Below are positions 28,067-37,907 of a stretch of DNA of 64,000 nt, piece after piece. Under the pieces are notes generated by a model. The model searched no databases. It saw nothing but the letters and a program-made list of their open reading frames with translations, and was not told where the DNA came from. The DNA is from Gluconobacter albidus (GTDB lineage: Bacteria; Pseudomonadota; Alphaproteobacteria; Acetobacterales; Acetobacteraceae). The translations under genes and the position numbers were made by a program. Within the stretch, counting starts at the first letter, position 1, and each line of letters starts with the position of its first letter. Location of the stretch: NCBI RefSeq assembly GCF_002723915.1, contig NZ_BEWL01000001.1, forward strand, positions 248,001 to 312,000, in the 5' to 3' direction.

Positions 28067-28939
28067 ATGCCCCGTCCTAAAATCGGTTTTATCGGCTACG
28101 GTGCGATGGCCCAGCGTATGGGCGCCAATCTGCGAAAGGCCGGCTACCCGGTTGTCGCGTTCGCGCCGTCAGGGGGCAAGGATGAAACGGAAATGCTGCC
28201 CTCGCCCCGTGCGATTGCCGAAGCGGCCGAGATCATCATTTTCTGCGTGCCGAATGATGCCGCGGAAAATCAATCCCTGCATGGCGAAAATGGCGCGCTC
28301 GCTGCCCTGACGGCTGACAAGCTTGTCCTCGATACATCCACAGTCTCGCCGGATCAGGCGGACGCCTTTGCAAAGCTTGCTGTGGAACATGGGTTCTCCC
28401 TGCTTGATGCCCCCATGTCCGGCAGCACGCCGGAAGCCGAGACTGGCGATCTGGTCATGCTGGTGGGAGGCGATGAGGCCGTGGTCAAGCGGGCGCAGCC
28501 GGTTCTGGACGTGATCGGCAAGCTGACGATCCATGCCGGGCCTGCCGGTGCGGCCGCACGCCTGAAACTGGTCGTGAACGGCGTGATGGGGGCGACGCTC
28601 AACATCGTGGCCGAAGGCGTATCGTACGGGCTGGCTGCGGGGCTGGACCGCGATGTCGTGTTCGAGACGCTTCAGCAGGTGGCCGTCGTCAGCCCGCATC
28701 ACAAGCGTAAACTGAAGATGGGCCAGAACCGTGAGTTCCCGTCGCAGTTCCCCACACGCCTGATGTCCAAGGACATGGGGCTGCTGCTCGATGCCGGACG
28801 CAAGGTTGGCGCGTTCATGCCAGGCATGGCCGTGGCCGATCAGGCTCTGGCCCTTTCCAACCGGCTGCATGCGGATGAGGATTACTCGGCCCTCATCGGT
28901 GCGATGGAACACAGCGTTGCCAATCTTCCTCATAAATGA
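28067..28939 (+). CDS. NAD(P)-dependent beta-hydroxyacid dehydrogenase (3-HIBADH family)
   Basis: A 290-residue oxidoreductase. The dinucleotide fold begins IGFIGYGAMAQRMG, the substrate loop reads DAPMSGSTPEAETGDL, and the probable catalytic Lys is in AAARLKLVVNGVMG. Family members reduce tartronate or succinate semialdehyde or oxidise 3-hydroxyisobutyrate; the exact substrate cannot be told from sequence. AAGGAG lies 9 bases before the ATG at 28067, which is better than the frame's earlier starts. It diverges from msrPQ over about 80 bases and precedes sodB by 68 bases. Confidence 0.88.
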   Translation: MPRPKIGFIGYGAMAQRMGANLRKAGYPVVAFAPSGGKDETEMLPSPRAIAEAAEIIIFCVPNDAAENQSLHGENGALAALTADKLVLDTSTVSPDQADAFAKLAVEHGFSLLDAPMSGSTPEAETGDLVMLVGGDEAVVKRAQPVLDVIGKLTIHAGPAGAAARLKLVVNGVMGATLNIVAEGVSYGLAAGLDRDVVFETLQQVAVVSPHHKRKLKMGQNREFPSQFPTRLMSKDMGLLLDAGRKVGAFMPGMAVADQALALSNRLHADEDYSALIGAMEHSVANLPHK

Positions 28940-29007
28940 GAACGATACGCGGGAGCACCCGTCCCTGAGGACGGTCACCTCGCCTTATTCTGCCAAGGAG
29001 TGACATC

Positions 29008-29616
29008 ATGGCCTTTGAACTTCCCACCCTGCCCTACGCCGAAAATGCTCTCGCTGATGCGGGCATGTGCCAGGAAACGCTGGAACTGCACCACGGCAAA
29101 CACCATCAGGCCTATGTCACGGCCCTGAACGGTTTCGTGGAGAGCAAGCCGGAACTGGCTGGCAAGACGCTTGAGGAGATCATCGCGTTCTCCCACGGCA
29201 AGCCTGAGATTGCCCCGGTCTTCAACAATGCGGGCCAGCACTGGAACCACATCCTGTTCTGGAAGAATCTGTCTCCGAAGGGCGGCAAGATCCCGACCAG
29301 TCTGGAAAAGAAGATTGCTGAAGACTTCGGGTCTGTTGAAGAGTTCAAGAAGCTCTTCAAGCAGGCTGCCACGACGCAGTTCGGTTCGGGCTGGGCCTGG
29401 CTGGTACTGGACAAGTCCGGCAAGCTTGCCGTGACGAAAACGGCAAACGGCTCCAACCCGCTTGCTGAAGGTCAGGGCAAGACGCTTCTGGGCCTCGATG
29501 TGTGGGAGCACGCTTACTACCTCGATTTCCGCAACCGTCGCCCGGACTATGTCACGAACTATCTGGACAAGCTCGCCAACTACGAGTTCGCGGAAGCCGA
29601 ACTGAAGTCTGCCTGA
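29008..29616 (+). CDS. sodB: Superoxide dismutase, iron type
   Basis: Converts superoxide to hydrogen peroxide and oxygen in the cytoplasm. The protein has 202 residues. Metal ligands are expected in ELHHGKHH (His about 28), WNHILFW, and DVWEHAYY (Asp and His). Gln in NNAGQHWNH is at the place that is Gln in Fe-enzymes and Gly in Mn-enzymes, so iron is favoured. AAGGAGTG precedes the ATG. A strong terminator follows. Confidence 0.95.
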   Translation: MAFELPTLPYAENALADAGMCQETLELHHGKHHQAYVTALNGFVESKPELAGKTLEEIIAFSHGKPEIAPVFNNAGQHWNHILFWKNLSPKGGKIPTSLEKKIAEDFGSVEEFKKLFKQAATTQFGSGWAWLVLDKSGKLAVTKTANGSNPLAEGQGKTLLGLDVWEHAYYLDFRNRRPDYVTNYLDKLANYEFAEAELKSA

Positions 29617-29637
29617 TCCCTTCGAGGTTCATCAGAC

Positions 29638-29677
29638 AAAAAAACGCCCCGTCCGGTTTTCCGGGCGGGGCGTTTTT
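29638..29677. terminator. Bidirectional intrinsic terminator sodB / yajC
   Basis: An A-run, then ACGCCCCGTCCGG, loop TTTT, CCGGGCGGGGCGT and a T-run. The 13-bp stem has a single G-T wobble. It serves sodB on the plus strand and, by symmetry, yajC on the minus strand. Confidence 0.92.
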
Positions 29678-29702
29678 CATGAACGGGTCGAAAAAGCCCG
29701 GT

Positions 29703-30047
29703 TCAGGAAGCGCTGGGCGTTTTCTCGCGCGACGTGATGGTCGTGATCGTGCTGCGGACGATTTTCACGCGTACACCCTGTGCGATCTCGACATCGACTT
29801 CATCGCTGTCATCACGCGTCGCCTGCACGACGCCCACGATGCCACCGGCCGTGACGATGCGGTCACCACGACGCAGCGAGCCCTGCTCGTCGCGCAGTTT
29901 CCGTGCGCGCTGCTGCTGGGGGCGGATCAGCAGGAAGTAGAACACCACGAAGATGAAAATCATCGGGGCGAACTGAAGCACCTGCGGATTGGAAAGCAGA
30001 CCACCACCATCGGCGGCCTGGGCGGAAGGAATGAACAGACTGCTCAT
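29703..30047 (-). CDS. yajC: Preprotein translocase subunit YajC
   Basis: A small inner-membrane accessory of SecDF-SecYEG, 114 residues. A membrane segment (about 25-43, MIFIFVVFYFLLIRP) is followed by the conserved QQQRARKLRDEQ and LRRGDRIVTAGGIVG. The ATG at 30047 starts just before the conserved region; the frame extends upstream without similarity. secD and secF are not next to it in this window. It diverges from the DUF815 ATPase gene. Confidence 0.93.
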   Translation of the reverse strand: MSSLFIPSAQAADGGGLLSNPQVLQFAPMIFIFVVFYFLLIRPQQQRARKLRDEQGSLRRGDRIVTAGGIVGVVQATRDDSDEVDVEIAQGVRVKIVRSTITTITSREKTPSAS

Positions 30048-30166
30048 GGATGTCGGGGTCCAGTCTTGAGTGAAGCTGGCGGGGACCATATCGTCCGGGG
30101 GCTGCCCGTCAAGCGTGGCGCCGATGTCTTTTGATCTCAACTTCTTTCAGCCCGGAACCGTTTCCC

Positions 30167-31036
30167 ATGACCAACCATGCCCTGCTCAGCGCGCTTGAAC
30201 GTATTGCCGACAGTCTGGAGCGCATGAGTCCGCCTCCGCCAAGCGCGGATATCCTGCACAAACATGACGCCTTTCTGTGGCAGGCCGCGCTGGGCATGCT
30301 GACGCCAGTCGAGAAGGTTTCGGGCGTGCCCCTGTCCCTGCTTCAGGGCGTGAAGCGTCAGATGGATCAGGTCATGGCCAACACGCGGCATTTCGCGGAG
30401 GGCTTCAGCGCCAACAATGTCATGCTCTGGGGGGCGCGTGGCATGGGGAAGTCCTCGCTCGTTAAAGCCTCCGTTGCGGCTGTGAACGCGGAGCAGCGTG
30501 CGAAGAACGGCGGGACGCTCGCACTGATCGAGATCCAGCGGGACGAACTTTCATCGCTGCCGAAACTGCTGGCTGTCCTGCGGACCACGAAACGCCGCTG
30601 CATCCTGTTCTGTGATGACCTTTCGTTCGAAAGCCAGGACGCAGATTACAAGTCACTCAAATCCGTGCTCGATGGCGGGATCGGCGGACGCCCGGAAAAC
30701 GTCCTGATCTATGCGACGTCCAACCGCCGTCACCTGATGCCGCGGGATATGATCGAGAACGAGACGGGAAGCGCAATCAATCCATCCGAAGCGATTGAGG
30801 AAAAGGTCTCTCTTTCGGACCGGTTCGGTCTGTGGATCGGACTGTATGGCGCGACGCAGGACGATTATCTGGCGATCGTTGAAGCCTATGCGGCTTATTA
30901 CAACCTGCCGGTTCCGCGTGAGAACCTGCGACGCAAGGCGCTTCAGTGGGCCATGGCGCGGGGCAGTCGGTCCGGCCGCGTGGCCTCGCAGTTCATCAGC
31001 GATCTGGCTGCGGAACTGGGTATTCCGCAGTCGTGA
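30167..31036 (+). CDS. DUF815-family AAA ATPase
   Basis: A 289-residue ATPase of a family common in proteobacteria and without a firm role. Walker A is GARGMGKSS (about 99-107), Walker B is RCILFCDDLSF, and sensor-like YATSNRRHLMP and a C-terminal helical lid follow. The ATG at 30167 is preferred over the upstream TTG at 30131. The neighbouring gene arrangement (divergent yajC) is often seen in alphaproteobacteria, to my recollection. Cytoplasmic. Confidence 0.88.
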   Translation: MTNHALLSALERIADSLERMSPPPPSADILHKHDAFLWQAALGMLTPVEKVSGVPLSLLQGVKRQMDQVMANTRHFAEGFSANNVMLWGARGMGKSSLVKASVAAVNAEQRAKNGGTLALIEIQRDELSSLPKLLAVLRTTKRRCILFCDDLSFESQDADYKSLKSVLDGGIGGRPENVLIYATSNRRHLMPRDMIENETGSAINPSEAIEEKVSLSDRFGLWIGLYGATQDDYLAIVEAYAAYYNLPVPRENLRRKALQWAMARGSRSGRVASQFISDLAAELGIPQS

Positions 31037-31051
31037 GGACGGAAAAAAACC

Positions 31052-31624
31052 ATGAAGATATTCCACGCCCTCGGACTCCTTGCCCTTCTGGCCTCTGCCA
31101 TGAATACGGCTCAGGCCGGAGACAATCCACGCCTCAAGGCCATGTTCGACGCCGATCAGGCAGAGCGTGAACAGGAGCCGATCAACTGGGACACCCTGAT
31201 CCCCAATGACATGAAGCGGCGGGCCGAACTACACAGGATGCTGGAGCAGAATGTCGTCACGACGGGGCTGGACTACTACGAAGCAGCCTTCATTCAGCAG
31301 CATGGCCAGAAACCGGACGATTACCTGCTTGCGCACGTCCTGGCCATGGCCGCACTGGCAAAGGGGTACACACAGGCCCGCTGGATCGCAGCAGCGACAC
31401 TGGATCGCTATCTTCAGCAGAACAGGCACCCACAGATTTTCGGCACGCAGACTGTCATCCGGAGCGTAGCCGGAACCGGGAAGGAAGAAACTCCCACACG
31501 CGCACCATTTAACGCTGCACTGATACCTGACAGCCTTCGTGCCACACTTGGCGTCGCCGATCTGAAAACACTTGCGAACCGCCCATCCAAAAAGGACTAT
31601 AATTCTTCGAATGGCGAGAACTGA
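31052..31624 (+). CDS. Secreted protein of unknown function (DUF6624-like)
   Basis: Encodes 190 residues. A signal peptide (about 1-22, ending NTAQA) leads to a periplasmic or secreted protein. The block DQAEREQEPINWDTLIPND and later LLAHVLAMAALAKGY, WIAAATLDRYL resemble, from memory, the DUF6624 family; this was not tested. It starts 15 bases after the ATPase gene, with GAGGAC upstream, and is followed 10 bases later by a membrane protein gene. The three may form one transcript. Confidence 0.75.
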   Translation: MKIFHALGLLALLASAMNTAQAGDNPRLKAMFDADQAEREQEPINWDTLIPNDMKRRAELHRMLEQNVVTTGLDYYEAAFIQQHGQKPDDYLLAHVLAMAALAKGYTQARWIAAATLDRYLQQNRHPQIFGTQTVIRSVAGTGKEETPTRAPFNAALIPDSLRATLGVADLKTLANRPSKKDYNSSNGEN

Positions 31625-31634
31625 GGTTACGTTC

Positions 31635-32099
31635 ATGGCACCCCTGATACTTCTATGCCTGTTTGCTGCGATTTTTCTGGCCTACGCCGCACCCGATACG
31701 CCGGTCGGCAGGATCTGTCGTGATCGGCTTGTGACGCGTCCCTGCAGATGGATAAAAGAATTTCCCCATGTGGTGGGAATTCTTGCGCTGGGGACTATTC
31801 TGCTTGTGGGTTGCGCCACGTGGTTACTGGGCCATGATGGTTTTGCCACAAGCCTGCAGATGGCTCCGGATTTTCTGACCTTTGCCACCAGCTTTGAAGT
31901 CACGTCTTTTATCGAAGCGGCATCCAGCCTTGCGTTTGTGATGCTGACGACGGAAGTCGGAAAAAATATCCTCATTCTGCGGCAGCTGTTCCGACGCACG
32001 GCAAGACGGAGCAGGCGTGTTGCGAGTGCAGCCCGCTCACGTCTGACGGGACAAAATGCAGACGACCCTGACCCGGCAGTTCTCTCAGCTTTTTCCTGA
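31635..32099 (+). CDS. Small membrane protein of unknown function
   Basis: Encodes 154 residues with an N-terminal hydrophobic segment (about 1-20), a second segment (about 44-66), a third around 83-108, and a strongly basic C-terminus rich in Arg (FRRTARRSRRVASAARSR). No family recognised. The ATG at 31635 follows GAGG by about 9 bases; an earlier ATG at 31611 overlaps the preceding gene. It ends just before an inverted repeat shared with the convergent TonB receptor gene. Confidence 0.7.
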   Translation: MAPLILLCLFAAIFLAYAAPDTPVGRICRDRLVTRPCRWIKEFPHVVGILALGTILLVGCATWLLGHDGFATSLQMAPDFLTFATSFEVTSFIEAASSLAFVMLTTEVGKNILILRQLFRRTARRSRRVASAARSRLTGQNADDPDPAVLSAFS

Positions 32100-32107
32100 T
32101 GCTGAAA

Positions 32108-32132
32108 GCAGGCGGACCGAAGCTCCGCCTGC
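32108..32132. terminator. 9-bp hairpin between convergent genes
   Basis: GCAGGCGGA (32108-32116) pairs with TCCGCCTGC (32124-32132) around a 7-base loop. There is no clear T-run on either side. It lies between the stops of the membrane protein and the TonB receptor. Confidence 0.55.
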
Positions 32133-32144
32133 CTTGCCCGTCGT

Positions 32145-34583
32145 TCAGAATGACGCGCTGACGGTGCCAAAGAATTCGCGGACAGCACCGCGCTCCATGG
32201 ACTGGTAATCGCCCACAGCGGGGTTATCGTTCTCACCCATCATGGAGATGTATTTGGTGTTGAACAGGTTGTAGACATTGAAGCTCGCCGTGACATCCTT
32301 GAGAACGCTGAGCTTGCCGAAACGATACTGCGCACCGGCATTAGCCAGCCAGTAGCCGCCGATCGACGTGTCGTTCATGAAGCTGTAATAGCGGCGGCTG
32401 TAGTAGTTGGCATCGAAATGCGCTGTCATACCCTTCCAGCTATAGGCAACCGATGTTTTGTACATCCAGGCGGGATAGTTCACGATATTCTTGCCCGCGA
32501 GCGCGTAATAGCCGCCGACCGTATCGACGTTCCGATCGTAGGTACCTTTGTTGTAGCTCAGGTTATTGCTGATGCTCAGGCCGTCGATGGGGGTAATGGT
32601 GATGTCGCCATTCGCACCCGTCATGGAGATATGGCCGAAATCAATGACCTGCGAGACCGGGTTGGTCAGAGAGCCAACGGCCGCGGCCAGGATCGGGTGG
32701 ATCAGGCTGGCGTGGTAGACCGTCGCGTTCACCTGAAGGAGCTTCGACGAATAGCGATAACCACCGAGATAGACCCAGGCCTTTGACGGCTCTAGAGACT
32801 TCTTCTGCGCCTGGAACGTCGCCTGATCCTGCACGGAATAGACCGAGTTTGCGACACCATAGGCCGAGACCTCGTAGGCGCGCATGTTCTCGGCCACGTC
32901 AACATAGATCTCGTGGTGGCGGTTGATGTGCCAGTCCAGATTGACATGTGGCAGGAAGGCCTGAGACGCCGTCAGCGATCCGTTCGGCAGGGCGTCAGCA
33001 CCCGTCCAGTCAGCATTGTTATACTGCGCACCGCCGGATGTGGTAGCGGTCATGGACTTGAAACCGACATGCAGGGTCAGGCCTTCAGCAAGCTGGATGC
33101 TGTCCTGAAGATGGAACTGCATGACATTGGTGTTCCACTGGAAGTTGTAACCTTCCAGGTAGGCCGGGCCATAAACGTCATAAGGCCCGACGGCCTTGAG
33201 CGGTGCACCCTGCCCCAGAAGCGGCTGGCGGTAATTGAAAAGACCTGCCTGCTGGTTGTTGTTCTCGTACCAGACACCGCCTTCGATCGTATGGCGGCCC
33301 CATTTGTAGCGCAGGCTGGTATCAAAACCGTAGCGTTCCTGACGGTTCTGCCAGACTTCCTCGGACAGGGGTGCGCCGTCCTCGACCTGATCGTCGGGGT
33401 CGCTGTCGGTATAGCTATAATAGCCGGTCTGGCTGTGGCCGTAGAGCGTGGTGTTCCAGGTCAGGTGGTCGGTAAGGGCAAGATCGAAATGCAGCCCGCC
33501 CATGTAATTGGTTTCGGCCTGACCGCCGTCATACATGGCGATATTGGAGCCATCGATACCCGGAACACTGTTGTAACCCGCCGGATAGGGGCGCGTCCCA
33601 TTGGCGATGCCGTAAGCCAGACCATAGTTCGGATAAAGATGGGGTGTACGCCAGCCAAGGTTCTTCAGGATGCCGATGGACGTATCGGGATAGTTCCACT
33701 GCGCAAGGCTGGACCAGTTGAAGAAGGCCGACATGCGACTGCGTTCATTGATCGGCTGTACGAGCTTAGCATCGACCTGCTGCATGAACTGGTCGCCACT
33801 GCCCATCCACATGCCCTCGTCGGTCCGGGCATAGGAGGTATAGAGCTTCGTGCCGGTCTGGTTCAGCTTGCCGGAATCCAGACGGACATAGGTGCGGTAG
33901 GAGCCATAGCTGCCAAAGGACTGGCTCACCTTGCCACCGCGTTTATCGTCGGGATCCGAAGAGCCGATCTGGATCGTCCCGCCCAGCGTGTTCATGGAGG
34001 GCAGCTCAACGGAGCCTGCGCCCTGCGACATGCGCATGGACTGGATGTCATCGGGAATGATGGCAGAGGCCAGGCTCATGCCGCTGACGGACTGGTAGGT
34101 CTGGTCGTTCAGGGGAACGCCATCCACCGTCACCCCCATCTGATTCATGAAGAACCCGCGCACGTAGAGATTGGCGCCGAAGCTGTCGATACCAAACGGG
34201 TCGGTGGAAGTGAAGCTCACGCCCGGCGTGCGGTCCAGCATCTTGTAGGCACTGGTTCCGGGGACGTACTGGCGCATGATGGCTTTCGAGACAGCCTGCT
34301 CGGCGTCACGGCCCGTCAGTTGCCGCCCCGTGACGGCGACACTTTCGGTCGCGCGGGATTCCAGAGCTCCGGCCTTGCGACGAACCGGTGCGGCGTGCTC
34401 CGCGCCATTCCGTGCAGATGCGCCAGAAACAGCTTTCGGGGCATGATGCTTTGCCGGATGCGCGGACACCGAAACCGGCGAAGCATCATCCGCTGCAGGA
34501 AGGGGCTGATGCCCTGCCGCCAGAGCTGACTGGCGGACTGCAAACAGTGCGATGGAGGAAAGCAGCAGGGATCTGGTTCGCAC
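32145..34583 (-). CDS. TonB-dependent outer membrane receptor
   Basis: An 812-residue outer-membrane barrel that takes up an unknown ligand using TonB energy. The signal peptide covers about 1-22. A low-complexity Ala/His/Pro segment (about 25-80) comes before the plug domain (about 85-215), with YKMLDRTPGVSF, GANLYVRGFFMNQMGVTVDG and NTLGGTIQIGSS. The barrel strands end in a C-terminal Phe. The start is GTG (34583), since no ATG gives the signal peptide. No neighbouring transporter or regulator indicates the ligand. It diverges from the Rieske gene over 253 bases. Confidence 0.93.
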   Translation of the reverse strand: MRTRSLLLSSIALFAVRQSALAAGHQPLPAADDASPVSVSAHPAKHHAPKAVSGASARNGAEHAAPVRRKAGALESRATESVAVTGRQLTGRDAEQAVSKAIMRQYVPGTSAYKMLDRTPGVSFTSTDPFGIDSFGANLYVRGFFMNQMGVTVDGVPLNDQTYQSVSGMSLASAIIPDDIQSMRMSQGAGSVELPSMNTLGGTIQIGSSDPDDKRGGKVSQSFGSYGSYRTYVRLDSGKLNQTGTKLYTSYARTDEGMWMGSGDQFMQQVDAKLVQPINERSRMSAFFNWSSLAQWNYPDTSIGILKNLGWRTPHLYPNYGLAYGIANGTRPYPAGYNSVPGIDGSNIAMYDGGQAETNYMGGLHFDLALTDHLTWNTTLYGHSQTGYYSYTDSDPDDQVEDGAPLSEEVWQNRQERYGFDTSLRYKWGRHTIEGGVWYENNNQQAGLFNYRQPLLGQGAPLKAVGPYDVYGPAYLEGYNFQWNTNVMQFHLQDSIQLAEGLTLHVGFKSMTATTSGGAQYNNADWTGADALPNGSLTASQAFLPHVNLDWHINRHHEIYVDVAENMRAYEVSAYGVANSVYSVQDQATFQAQKKSLEPSKAWVYLGGYRYSSKLLQVNATVYHASLIHPILAAAVGSLTNPVSQVIDFGHISMTGANGDITITPIDGLSISNNLSYNKGTYDRNVDTVGGYYALAGKNIVNYPAWMYKTSVAYSWKGMTAHFDANYYSRRYYSFMNDTSIGGYWLANAGAQYRFGKLSVLKDVTASFNVYNLFNTKYISMMGENDNPAVGDYQSMERGAVREFFGTVSASF

Positions 34584-34836
34584 CGTGGACGAAACTCCGG
34601 AATCTGGGTTTTGTAAACTTTGGGAAGCGGTGTCCTAAACGTGCCTGCACACTGCGGAAAGCGCCAGCATTGCTAGATGATGTTTCAATGACACGAAAAC
34701 GGTGGTTTTTGTGCCGCATGTTGCGGGAAAGACGCGCTCTGCGGGCATGAATGATCGCTTCCTGTAGGGGGGCTTTGCCTGTTAGGTTCACTCTCAGCAA
34801 GACGATGTCGCGGTTTCATTACGGATCAGGATACTC

Positions 34837-36006
34837 ATGTCGCAGACGCTTTCTGTCTCTTCTGCTGCCGAAAACTCTCCTTCGGGCACAGATCGGGTGA
34901 TCGACCCGAATATCGGCGAATATTCTCCAGTCGAGGATGTGGTCCGCAAGACAGGAGATCTTCGGCGCGTTCTGGCCAACCCCGATTACTGGTATCCGGT
35001 CGCCTGGTCCCGCGAACTCAGGCGCGGCAAGACCATTGGCACGCGCTATGCCGGGCAGCCGATCGCACTCGTGCGCCCGATGGATGGGAGCGTGTTTGCG
35101 CTGGAAGACCGGTGCGCACATCGTCAGGTGCCGCTCAGCCTCGGCAAGGTCAGCGGTGAAGCGGTGCAGTGCTGCTATCATGGCTGGGCCTATGGACGCT
35201 CCGGGCGATGCATCGACGTGCCGTATCTGGGCAAGGGCAAACTGCCGAACGGCGTGCGAACCTATCCGTGCCGCGAAGAAGGCGGCCTGATCTTCATCTT
35301 CCCGGGCGATCCCGCGAAAGCCGAAAGCACGCCGTTTCCACAGATGGGATCGGTTGGCAATCCCGAATACAAGACGCGCCGTTTCGGCGAGACGGTCGCG
35401 TGCCATTACAGTTTCATGCATGAAAACCTGATGGATATGAACCATCAGTTCATGCACATGAAGCAGATGGGCCAGATGAAACCCCGCTTTCTGGGCGGGC
35501 GGGACGAACCCACACTGGTCGAGGCGCGCTACAGCTTCGCGCGTACCGGCGGCAAGCAGCCCTGGGGCGAGACGTTCATTTTCGGCGAGCGCCGCGACGC
35601 GAGCGAGAAATACGCCCATAAAGACGTCATGACGATCCGGACGGAATATCCGTACCAGACACTCCGCATCGCCACGGGCGACGAACCGCCGGTCATGGAT
35701 CTGTGGATCGTCTATGTCCCGCAGGATGTGGAACAGAAGACCTGCCGTGTCTTCGGACTGCTCTCGATCCGTCGCCCGAAGGCCAAGCTGGTTCTGGACA
35801 TCGCCTGGCCCTTCCTAGTTGCTTTCACGGAGCGGATCTTCAAGGAAGACCGGGACATCGTGGAGCTGGAACAGGCTGCGTGGAACGAACAGGGCGGCGA
35901 CCGCAATCAGGAAGTCTTCCCGGTCATCAACATGCTGCGCCGGCTTCTGGCCCGATGCGGCGTTCAAGCCGACAAACCTACAGACCAGCAGGTTTCACAA
36001 TCCTGA
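34837..36006 (+). CDS. Rieske-type non-heme iron oxygenase
   Basis: A 389-residue oxygenase. The Rieske [2Fe-2S] motif is present as CAH about residue 92 and CCYHGW about 112. The mononuclear iron site is suggested by [12 protein letters not shown] (Asp/His/His). It resembles the group including vanillate demethylase, pheophorbide a oxygenase and ketosteroid hydroxylases; the substrate is unknown. No ferredoxin or reductase gene is adjacent, so electrons must come from elsewhere. A 35-residue N-terminal tail precedes the domain. The next gene begins one base after its stop. Confidence 0.88.
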   Translation: MSQTLSVSSAAENSPSGTDRVIDPNIGEYSPVEDVVRKTGDLRRVLANPDYWYPVAWSRELRRGKTIGTRYAGQPIALVRPMDGSVFALEDRCAHRQVPLSLGKVSGEAVQCCYHGWAYGRSGRCIDVPYLGKGKLPNGVRTYPCREEGGLIFIFPGDPAKAESTPFPQMGSVGNPEYKTRRFGETVACHYSFMHENLMDMNHQFMHMKQMGQMKPRFLGGRDEPTLVEARYSFARTGGKQPWGETFIFGERRDASEKYAHKDVMTIRTEYPYQTLRIATGDEPPVMDLWIVYVPQDVEQKTCRVFGLLSIRRPKAKLVLDIAWPFLVAFTERIFKEDRDIVELEQAAWNEQGGDRNQEVFPVINMLRRLLARCGVQADKPTDQQVSQS

Positions 36007-36007
36007 C

Positions 36008-37012
36008 ATGACACCTGAACTCAAGGCAGGGGGCCTCGTTCTGCGCGCCCTGCAGCCGGAAGACGCCCCGGCCGTCCATCGTCTGATCAATGACTGGAGC
36101 GTCGTGCGGATGCTCAGTCGCCTCCCCTTTCCGTATCCGCGCGATCTGGCGGAACAGTGGATCGACTCCACCCGTCATGACAGCGCGCAGGGCAGCGCGC
36201 ATCATTTCGCCATCACCCGTGATGGATCGCTTCTGGGCGCAATCGGTCTCGTGCTGTCTGACGACCGGCGTTCCGGATCGCTGGGCTACTGGCTGGCTCC
36301 GAGCGCATGGGGACAGGGCCTCACCACCCAGGCGGCCCGGCGCGTGATCGAATGGGGGCTGACGGTCCTTCGGCTGGAGAAAATCACAGCAGATGCGGCG
36401 CAGGACAATGCAGCCTCTCTGGCGGTTCTGACCAAACTTGGTTTTGCAAAAACGGGCACATCCAGCCGACGCTTCGTGTCACGCGGGCAGGATTGTCCGA
36501 TTGATCTGCTCGAACTGCCCCGGACGACATTTCTTTTGGAAGCGCAGCCACCAACTGAAGCTCCTGTGCCGCCGGCCGAAGCGGTTCCTGTCGCTATGGA
36601 ACCACCTAAGCCGCGTACGCTGCTGGTCGTGGCCGCAGCACTTCTGGACGCGCAGGGACGGATTCTTCTCGCCAAAAGACCGGAAGGCAAACGTCTGGCA
36701 GGACTTTGGGAATTCCCCGGCGGCAAGGTCGAGCGTGATGAGACGCCAGAGCAGGCGCTGATCCGGGAAATGCGCGAGGAACTCGGACTGGATCTGACCG
36801 GTTCCTGTCTGGCGCCGTTCACGTTCGTCAGCGAAAATGCCGGACCGTTTCATCTGCTGATGCCGCTTTATGTGGTGCGGCGCTGGCGGGGTGTTCCCAC
36901 CCCGCGTGAAGGTCAGACGCTGGAATGGGTGGCCGCCACCGATCTGGGCCGTTATCCCATGCCGGACCCGGACCTTCCGCTGATCCCGCTTTTGCAGGAG
37001 CTTCTGGGCTAG
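36008..37012 (+). CDS. GNAT acetyltransferase fused to Nudix (MutT-like) hydrolase
   Basis: A 334-residue, two-domain protein. The N-terminal GNAT domain (about 10-165) has [20 protein letters not shown] and [18 protein letters not shown], as in ribosomal-protein alanine acetyltransferases. A Pro-rich linker (about 180-200) leads to a MutT-type Nudix domain (about 205-334) with [21 protein letters not shown], fitting GX5EX7REUXEEXGU. A role in clearing oxidised dGTP is likely for the second half. The ATG at 36008 follows the Rieske stop by one base; the frame continues upstream inside that gene. Confidence 0.9.
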   Translation: MTPELKAGGLVLRALQPEDAPAVHRLINDWSVVRMLSRLPFPYPRDLAEQWIDSTRHDSAQGSAHHFAITRDGSLLGAIGLVLSDDRRSGSLGYWLAPSAWGQGLTTQAARRVIEWGLTVLRLEKITADAAQDNAASLAVLTKLGFAKTGTSSRRFVSRGQDCPIDLLELPRTTFLLEAQPPTEAPVPPAEAVPVAMEPPKPRTLLVVAAALLDAQGRILLAKRPEGKRLAGLWEFPGGKVERDETPEQALIREMREELGLDLTGSCLAPFTFVSENAGPFHLLMPLYVVRRWRGVPTPREGQTLEWVAATDLGRYPMPDPDLPLIPLLQELLG

Positions 37013-37013
37013 G

Positions 37014-37907
37014 TCAGCCGTTAAGACGGAAAACCTGCTGGTCCACACCTGCGACATCCGTGCGAAACTCGAACAGCGAACCGGCCTGCGGCTCCTTCGC
37101 AAGCGTTTCGGCATCCAGTCCTTTGCGTGCCGTTGTCACGAAAACGGTCTTCAGGTCGTCGCCACCGAACGCGACCTTGGTCACGTTTGTAACCGGCATG
37201 GGAATAGACGAAAGCTCCGTGCCATCCCGCTTGAAACGCATAATGCGCGAGCCACCCCATACGCCGGACCAGACCGTGCCCTCGTTATCGGTCACGATTC
37301 CGTCGGGATATCCCTGTTCCAGCCGCGCAAAAACCCGCTCGTTCGCGAGTTCGCCATCGGACTGGATATCAAAGGCGTAAATCGTCTGTTCCGGGCTGTC
37401 ACAGACGTAAAGCGTCTTCCCGCATGGGGACACGGCAGGCCCGTTGGAAACGGTATAACCTTCATCATGATGGGTTATGTTCAGGCCGTTCCCTTCATGC
37501 ATAACGCGATAAATCGAGCCGGAAGGCTGCTCCTCGCTGTCATCCATGGTCCCGAACCACAGACGCCCCTGCGGATCGACACAGCCGTCATTCAGGCGGT
37601 TGCCGGGTTTTTCAGGCTCAACAAATTTATGATCGGAGAAAGCACCTGTTCGCGGGTCGAAACGGCGCAGACCGTCAGGCATGCCCGCCAGAAACGTCCC
37701 ATCTTCGACCGGCAGGAGAAAGGCCACACGGTCTGGCGCACTCCAGCTTTCATGAGCCCCTGTCTCGGGCGTGAAACGGTGAATCCTCGCTTCGGGGATA
37801 TCGACGAAATAAAGGGATTTTTCGCCTGGAATCCAGACCGGGCCTTCCCCGAGTGTTGCACGCAGATCCAGGAGGCATTCGGGCTGATGGAGCGGGCTGG
37901 TGGTCAT
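37014..37907 (-). CDS. SMP-30/gluconolactonase family lactonase
   Basis: A 297-residue six-bladed beta-propeller enzyme that hydrolyses sugar lactones. Metal-binding residues are recognisable: Glu in LGEGPVW, Asn in NRLNDGCVDPQGRLWFG, Asn in SNGPAVSPCG and Asp in GYPDGIVTD. There is no signal peptide, so it acts in the cytoplasm. A gluconolactone or related aldonolactone is a reasonable substrate in a sugar-oxidising bacterium, but this is inferred. AGGAG lies 6 bases upstream of the ATG. It is convergent with the GNAT-Nudix gene, with a single base between the stops. Confidence 0.9.
   Translation of the reverse strand: MTTSPLHQPECLLDLRATLGEGPVWIPGEKSLYFVDIPEARIHRFTPETGAHESWSAPDRVAFLLPVEDGTFLAGMPDGLRRFDPRTGAFSDHKFVEPEKPGNRLNDGCVDPQGRLWFGTMDDSEEQPSGSIYRVMHEGNGLNITHHDEGYTVSNGPAVSPCGKTLYVCDSPEQTIYAFDIQSDGELANERVFARLEQGYPDGIVTDNEGTVWSGVWGGSRIMRFKRDGTELSSIPMPVTNVTKVAFGGDDLKTVFVTTARKGLDAETLAKEPQAGSLFEFRTDVAGVDQQVFRLNG

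Noticed and set aside
32913..34529. 538-residue plus-strand frame over the TonB receptor
   Set aside because: Shadow of the receptor gene; no signal, domain or own ribosome binding site.
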